The notes beneath the pieces are model-generated. The model saw only the letters and a list, made by a program, of their open reading frames with translations, made no database searches and was not told the DNA's origin. From the NCBI GenBank assembly GCA_039921525.1, contig JBDSBP010000626.1, positions 1 to 8,712 on the forward strand: a DNA stretch of 8,712 nucleotides, given 5' to 3'. The translations under genes were made by a program, and so were the position numbers. Source of the DNA: JADCRZ01 sp039921525 (GTDB lineage Bacteria; Bacteroidota; Bacteroidia; Chitinophagales; Chitinophagaceae). The stretch's first letter is position 1, and every line of letters starts with the position of its first letter. Below are positions 5,821-8,712 of the stretch, one piece after another.

Positions 5821-6038
5821 ACAGAATGTTTGTCTGAAGCAGCATTTACAGAATTAGCAGGATTAGCAGAATTTTTTTATCAAGCATATTCATCGTCTTA
5901 AATAGAATTCACCGGATTGCATGTGAAATTTACATTAAATACTAAATGAATTTAGTATTTAGAAAGAACATCGATCCAGAAATAATTTTGTAAATTCCGC
6001 AAATACTGTGAATTCTGCTTCAAACAACTTCATTCTGT
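5821..6038. repeat. Long imperfect palindrome between permease and MocR genes
   Basis: The left arm, 5821-5855, is the imperfect inverted match of the right arm at about 6003-6038: CTGCTTCA and CATTCTGT are conserved in both, separated by 6 nt in the left arm and 8 nt in the right. The adjacent 12 bases agree at 9 positions. The left arm also contains direct repeats of the word GATTAGCAG/AATTAGCAG (5852-5869). The right arm runs into the last codons and stop of the permease gene. The remainder of 5809-6029 is AT-rich spacer around a central dyad. No gene is present. Confidence 0.6.
5936..5961. promoter_or_regulatory. Perfect 12-bp AT-rich dyad upstream of MocR
   Basis: TAAATACTAAAT (5936-5947) and ATTTAGTATTTA (5950-5961) are perfect inverted copies separated by GA. 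The dyad is about 128-153 nt upstream of the MocR start and 69-94 nt downstream of the permease stop. It is too AT-rich for a normal terminator stem. It could be an operator for a dimeric regulator, possibly autoregulation by MocR, or simply the tip of the surrounding palindrome. Confidence 0.35.
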
Positions 6039-8438
6039 TCTCAGGCTCTCCACCGGATTCGCCAACGCCGTTTTTATCGTCTGCAAAATAATCAATATCG
6101 AAGTAACAAAACCCAATCCAATTATAGATATCATAAAAGGTGTAGCTGTAATATCAATCCTGTAAGCGTAATCATTCAGCCAATTCTTCATCACACTATA
6201 AGCTACCGGGCATGCAATAATTCCGGCAATAAGTATTACCACTAAAAACTCTTTCATAAAAAGGGCTATAATGCTTCTTACGGAGGAGCCCAATACTTTC
6301 CTGATCCCTATCTCCTTCGTGCGTTTCCGGATACTTAAAGAAATCAATCCTAATACACCCAATAACACAATGATGAGTGAAAGTGTAGTTGCAGTAAACG
6401 AAGCCTGTTTTAACTGTATCTCGGTTTGATATACTTTTTTCAACGTCTCATCCATGAATTTATACTCGAATGGAGTACCGGGTAACAAAACTGACCATTG
6501 TTTTTGCAAGGCGGCAATTGAATTACCTATATTACCCGGTTTTAGTTTGAACGAAAAAAACCGAAATAAAGGAGCAAGGTCCAGGTGTAACATGGTGATG
6601 GGTGAAATAGCTTGCTGCATCGAGCCGAAATGAAAATCTTTGGTTACCCCTGCAACTGTGAATACCAGCGTTCCCCCGGTCGTTGATTTTAGTTGTTTTC
6701 CTATTGCATCTTTCGGATCATTCCAGCCAAAAGCCTTTGCTTCTGTTTCATTAATAACAATTTTAGAAGAGTCAATGGGCTCTTCCGGGTTATTATAAAA
6801 CACTCCTGCGGCCATAGGAATGCTAAAAGTTGACGCATAGTGTTCATCGTTATATATTCCCGAGGTGGAGATGGCCGTTGTTGAGTCGGCGCCCGCTTTA
6901 TAAATAAAAAAACCGCCCGCATTGTTTCCGTCAGGTATTTCATAAGATAGCGTTACATTCCTCACCTGTGGTAAACTGGCAAACTGCTGCCGAAGAGCCT
7001 GCATACGTTTTACCCCTTGCGGAGTCCAATCCCTTGGCACCTGTGCGGAAACAATAAAATCTTTATTATAACCAAGGTCTTTACTAAAGAATAAATTAAT
7101 CTGTTGTGATATAATGATGGCACTTGTAAAAACAATTGTAGCAGTACCAAACTGAAACGCCACCAAAGATTTACGAACCAACACATTTTCCTTTATGGAA
7201 GAAAATCTTCCCTTTAAGGACTCTACTGATTTTAAAGATGATAATACGAACGCAGGATATAAACCTGCCATCACCCCTACCAGCACGGTGAGCAGCATCG
7301 GATAGATTATGAAGTATAATGGGAACTCGCTGATGGAAGGGATTTCTTTTCCAATTATAGAGCTGAATAATGACCTGGAAAGCTGGTAACCTCCGAAAGC
7401 AATTATTGTAGCAAAGAACACCAGTAATAAAGACTCAGTAAGGAATTGCAGCATCAATTGTTTTTTCAACCCACCTAGTGCCTTGCGGATGCCTATTTCC
7501 TTCATTCGCGTGGCAGACCTGCTGACAGACATATTTATAAAGTTGACAATAGCCATCAAAAGGATAAAAAAGGCAATACCAGATAACGCATAGATCATTT
7601 TTTTAATAAGGCCATTATCTGCAAGCAGGTGATATTTTGTTAATGGCATTAGATAAGGGGTCATATTTTGTACCACCTGTGCAGGCGCGTTCTGTTTTAT
7701 CAGGTACTGGATAGGTTTTTCAAGATCTTTTGGTGTGATACCCGGCTGTAGTTCTATATAACTTGCTATGTACGGGTTAGGCCAATCCATATTTCTGCCG
7801 AAGTAGCGCAGGTTGTTAGATGAAATGTAAAACTGGTTGTTATTCGCATCATTTAGCCTGGTGACAGAATTTTTAACCGGGGTCTTTAGCACACCGGTAA
7901 TCAGAAAACCATGCCTGGAGCCGGAGAAATTTTCTATCGTGATGGTTTGTCCAACAACGTTCGTTTTGCCAAAATAGTTAAGCGCTTTTTCATCCGTGAT
8001 AATCACGGAAAATGGACCGTCAAAAGCCGTGGCTGCATTACCATGCAATAAGCGAAAGCCATACATGCCCAGCATCGTGCTGTCGCAAACCTGGAGGCTT
8101 TCACGAAAACTTTTATCTCCTTTTGTTACATTGGAAGTAATACCATCAAAGCGAAAATAATTCGCCACCAGGTTGGGATAATTTTCCCTGAGCGACTTAG
8201 CCAAAGGGCCCAGCGTGGCGAGCTCGAAACCCTGGTTCGCTTCCTTCCATTTGCTTAGAATTATATACTGGTTTTGAACATTTCTCAAACTGCCGTTCAC
8301 CCGAATCTCTCCCCAAACATAAGCGGCAATCAACATGGTGAACACAATGCCTGTTGACAGACCAACGATATTCACCACTGCATAAAAAGGGCTTTTTATA
8401 ATATTCCGCCAGGCAATTTTAAAATAATTTTTTATCAT
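6030..8438 (-). CDS. FtsX/MacB-like ABC transporter permease
   Basis: 802 residues, the usual size for Bacteroidota permeases with two FtsX units. It starts with the typical MIKNYFKIAWRNI. TM1 is at about 20-41, followed by a large periplasmic MacB-type domain (about 42-280). Three helices come next (about 280-302, 330-350, 373-397), with the cytoplasmic coupling motif RMKEIGIRKALG at 311-322. Another helix (about 425-445) and a second periplasmic domain (about 446-680) follow, then a second FtsX unit with helices at about 680-702, 729-748 and 766-786 and the matching motif RTKEIGIRKVLG at 706-717. The end, NPVESLRTE, is a family signature. Relatives use ATP hydrolysed by a separate LolD/MacB-type ATPase to drive work across the envelope (efflux, lipoprotein release or signalling). 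No ATPase is in the window, so the cargo is unknown. It is 9 nt downstream of a paralogue, so co-transcribed. Confidence 0.92.
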   Translation of the reverse strand: MIKNYFKIAWRNIIKSPFYAVVNIVGLSTGIVFTMLIAAYVWGEIRVNGSLRNVQNQYIILSKWKEANQGFELATLGPLAKSLRENYPNLVANYFRFDGITSNVTKGDKSFRESLQVCDSTMLGMYGFRLLHGNAATAFDGPFSVIITDEKALNYFGKTNVVGQTITIENFSGSRHGFLITGVLKTPVKNSVTRLNDANNNQFYISSNNLRYFGRNMDWPNPYIASYIELQPGITPKDLEKPIQYLIKQNAPAQVVQNMTPYLMPLTKYHLLADNGLIKKMIYALSGIAFFILLMAIVNFINMSVSRSATRMKEIGIRKALGGLKKQLMLQFLTESLLLVFFATIIAFGGYQLSRSLFSSIIGKEIPSISEFPLYFIIYPMLLTVLVGVMAGLYPAFVLSSLKSVESLKGRFSSIKENVLVRKSLVAFQFGTATIVFTSAIIISQQINLFFSKDLGYNKDFIVSAQVPRDWTPQGVKRMQALRQQFASLPQVRNVTLSYEIPDGNNAGGFFIYKAGADSTTAISTSGIYNDEHYASTFSIPMAAGVFYNNPEEPIDSSKIVINETEAKAFGWNDPKDAIGKQLKSTTGGTLVFTVAGVTKDFHFGSMQQAISPITMLHLDLAPLFRFFSFKLKPGNIGNSIAALQKQWSVLLPGTPFEYKFMDETLKKVYQTEIQLKQASFTATTLSLIIVLLGVLGLISLSIRKRTKEIGIRKVLGSSVRSIIALFMKEFLVVILIAGIIACPVAYSVMKNWLNDYAYRIDITATPFMISIIGLGFVTSILIILQTIKTALANPVESLRTE

Positions 8439-8447
8439 AGCTAGTGT

Positions 8448-8712
8448 TTATTCGGATCTTAAACTTGTCACCGGGTTGCACAACGCAGCCTTAATGGTCT
8501 GGAAGCTGATGGTAATAATAGTGATTATGGAAGCAGCGAAAGCCGCCCACACGAATATCCAGGCATTTAGGGGTACACGGTAGGCAAAATCCTGTAACCA
8601 TTTGTTCATCATAAACCAGGCAATGGGTGCGGCTATAATAAATGCCAGGGATATCAACTTTAAAAAGTCTTTAGATAAAAGGGTAAAAATACCGGTAACC
8701 GTAGCGCCCAAA
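8448..8712 (-). CDS. FtsX/MacB-like ABC transporter permease, C-terminal part only
   Basis: The last 87 or so codons of a second permease; the gene continues beyond the right edge. The first visible codon is TTG (Leu) in the phrase LGATVTG, which corresponds to the VLGSSV phrase at 715-720 of the neighbouring permease. It is therefore internal and not a start codon. What remains has two transmembrane helices (about visible residues 17-36 and 51-71) joined by NKWLQDFAYRV, and the family ending NPVTSLRSE, almost the same as the NPVESLRTE of the downstream gene. The two proteins are clearly tandem paralogues. Only 9 nt separate this stop from the next ATG, with no Shine-Dalgarno sequence, so they form one operon with this gene first. 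Confidence 0.9.
   Translation of the reverse strand, partial: LGATVTGIFTLLSKDFLKLISLAFIIAAPIAWFMMNKWLQDFAYRVPLNAWIFVWAAFAASIITIITISFQTIKAALCNPVTSLRSE

Noticed and set aside
5936..5961. Intrinsic terminator of the permease operon
   Set aside because: The stem has only one G-C pair per 12 bp arm and no U-tract directly after it, so it is unlikely to terminate on its own.
8448..8711. Complete small gene starting at TTG near the right edge
   Set aside because: The TTG encodes the conserved Leu of the LGA phrase inside a longer permease; the gene is cut by the window edge.

Overview
The window looks like chromosomal DNA of a member of the Bacteroidota, most likely the Chitinophagaceae or a close relative. 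The genes are moderately AT-rich. Starts are preceded by A/T-rich leaders with no Shine-Dalgarno sequence. Typical families are present: ~800-residue FtsX/MacB-like permeases in tandem, a MocR regulator beginning MLPWKT, a PepSY-like secreted protein and Tat-exported Gfo/Idh/MocA oxidoreductases. Family placement is inference; no rRNA or marker gene is present.

Layout. 1-525: intergenic, holding a 271-bp MITE-like element (128-398) with terminal inverted repeats and an internal 116-bp tandem duplication that can fold into hairpins. 526-1896 (+): Tat-signal Gfo/Idh/MocA oxidoreductase. 1897-2209: convergent intergenic region built as nested inverted repeats, with a heptamer tract outside, a 176-bp MITE-like element inside it and a long bidirectional terminator hairpin at the core. 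2210-3499 (-): second Gfo/Idh/MocA oxidoreductase whose stop codon lies in the heptamer repeat. 3500-3660: spacer with a terminator-like hairpin. 3661-4122 (-): small secreted PepSY-like protein. 4123-4329: spacer with possible regulator half-sites and a GC-rich hairpin. 4330-5808 (-): MocR/GabR-type regulator (GntR helix-turn-helix fused to an aminotransferase fold). 5809-6029: spacer forming a large imperfect palindrome with an AT-rich dyad at its centre. 6030-8438 (-): complete ABC-transporter permease. 8448-8712 (-): C-terminal end of a second, paralogous permease running off the window.

How the genes fit together. The two oxidoreductases share the exported Gfo/Idh/MocA layout and the same C-terminal signature (an EADxxLxREYRK-like tail), so they probably act on carbohydrates or cyclitols outside the cytoplasm. 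Substrates cannot be read from sequence. The two permeases, 9 nt apart, form an operon, but no partner ATPase is in view. The MocR gene has no enzyme or transporter gene divergent to it, so its target is open; direct repeats upstream of the PepSY gene are one candidate site.

No clearly new multi-gene system is visible. The most unusual content is non-coding: every gap of more than about 150 bases contains an inverted-repeat structure, and two of them have the architecture of non-autonomous mobile elements.
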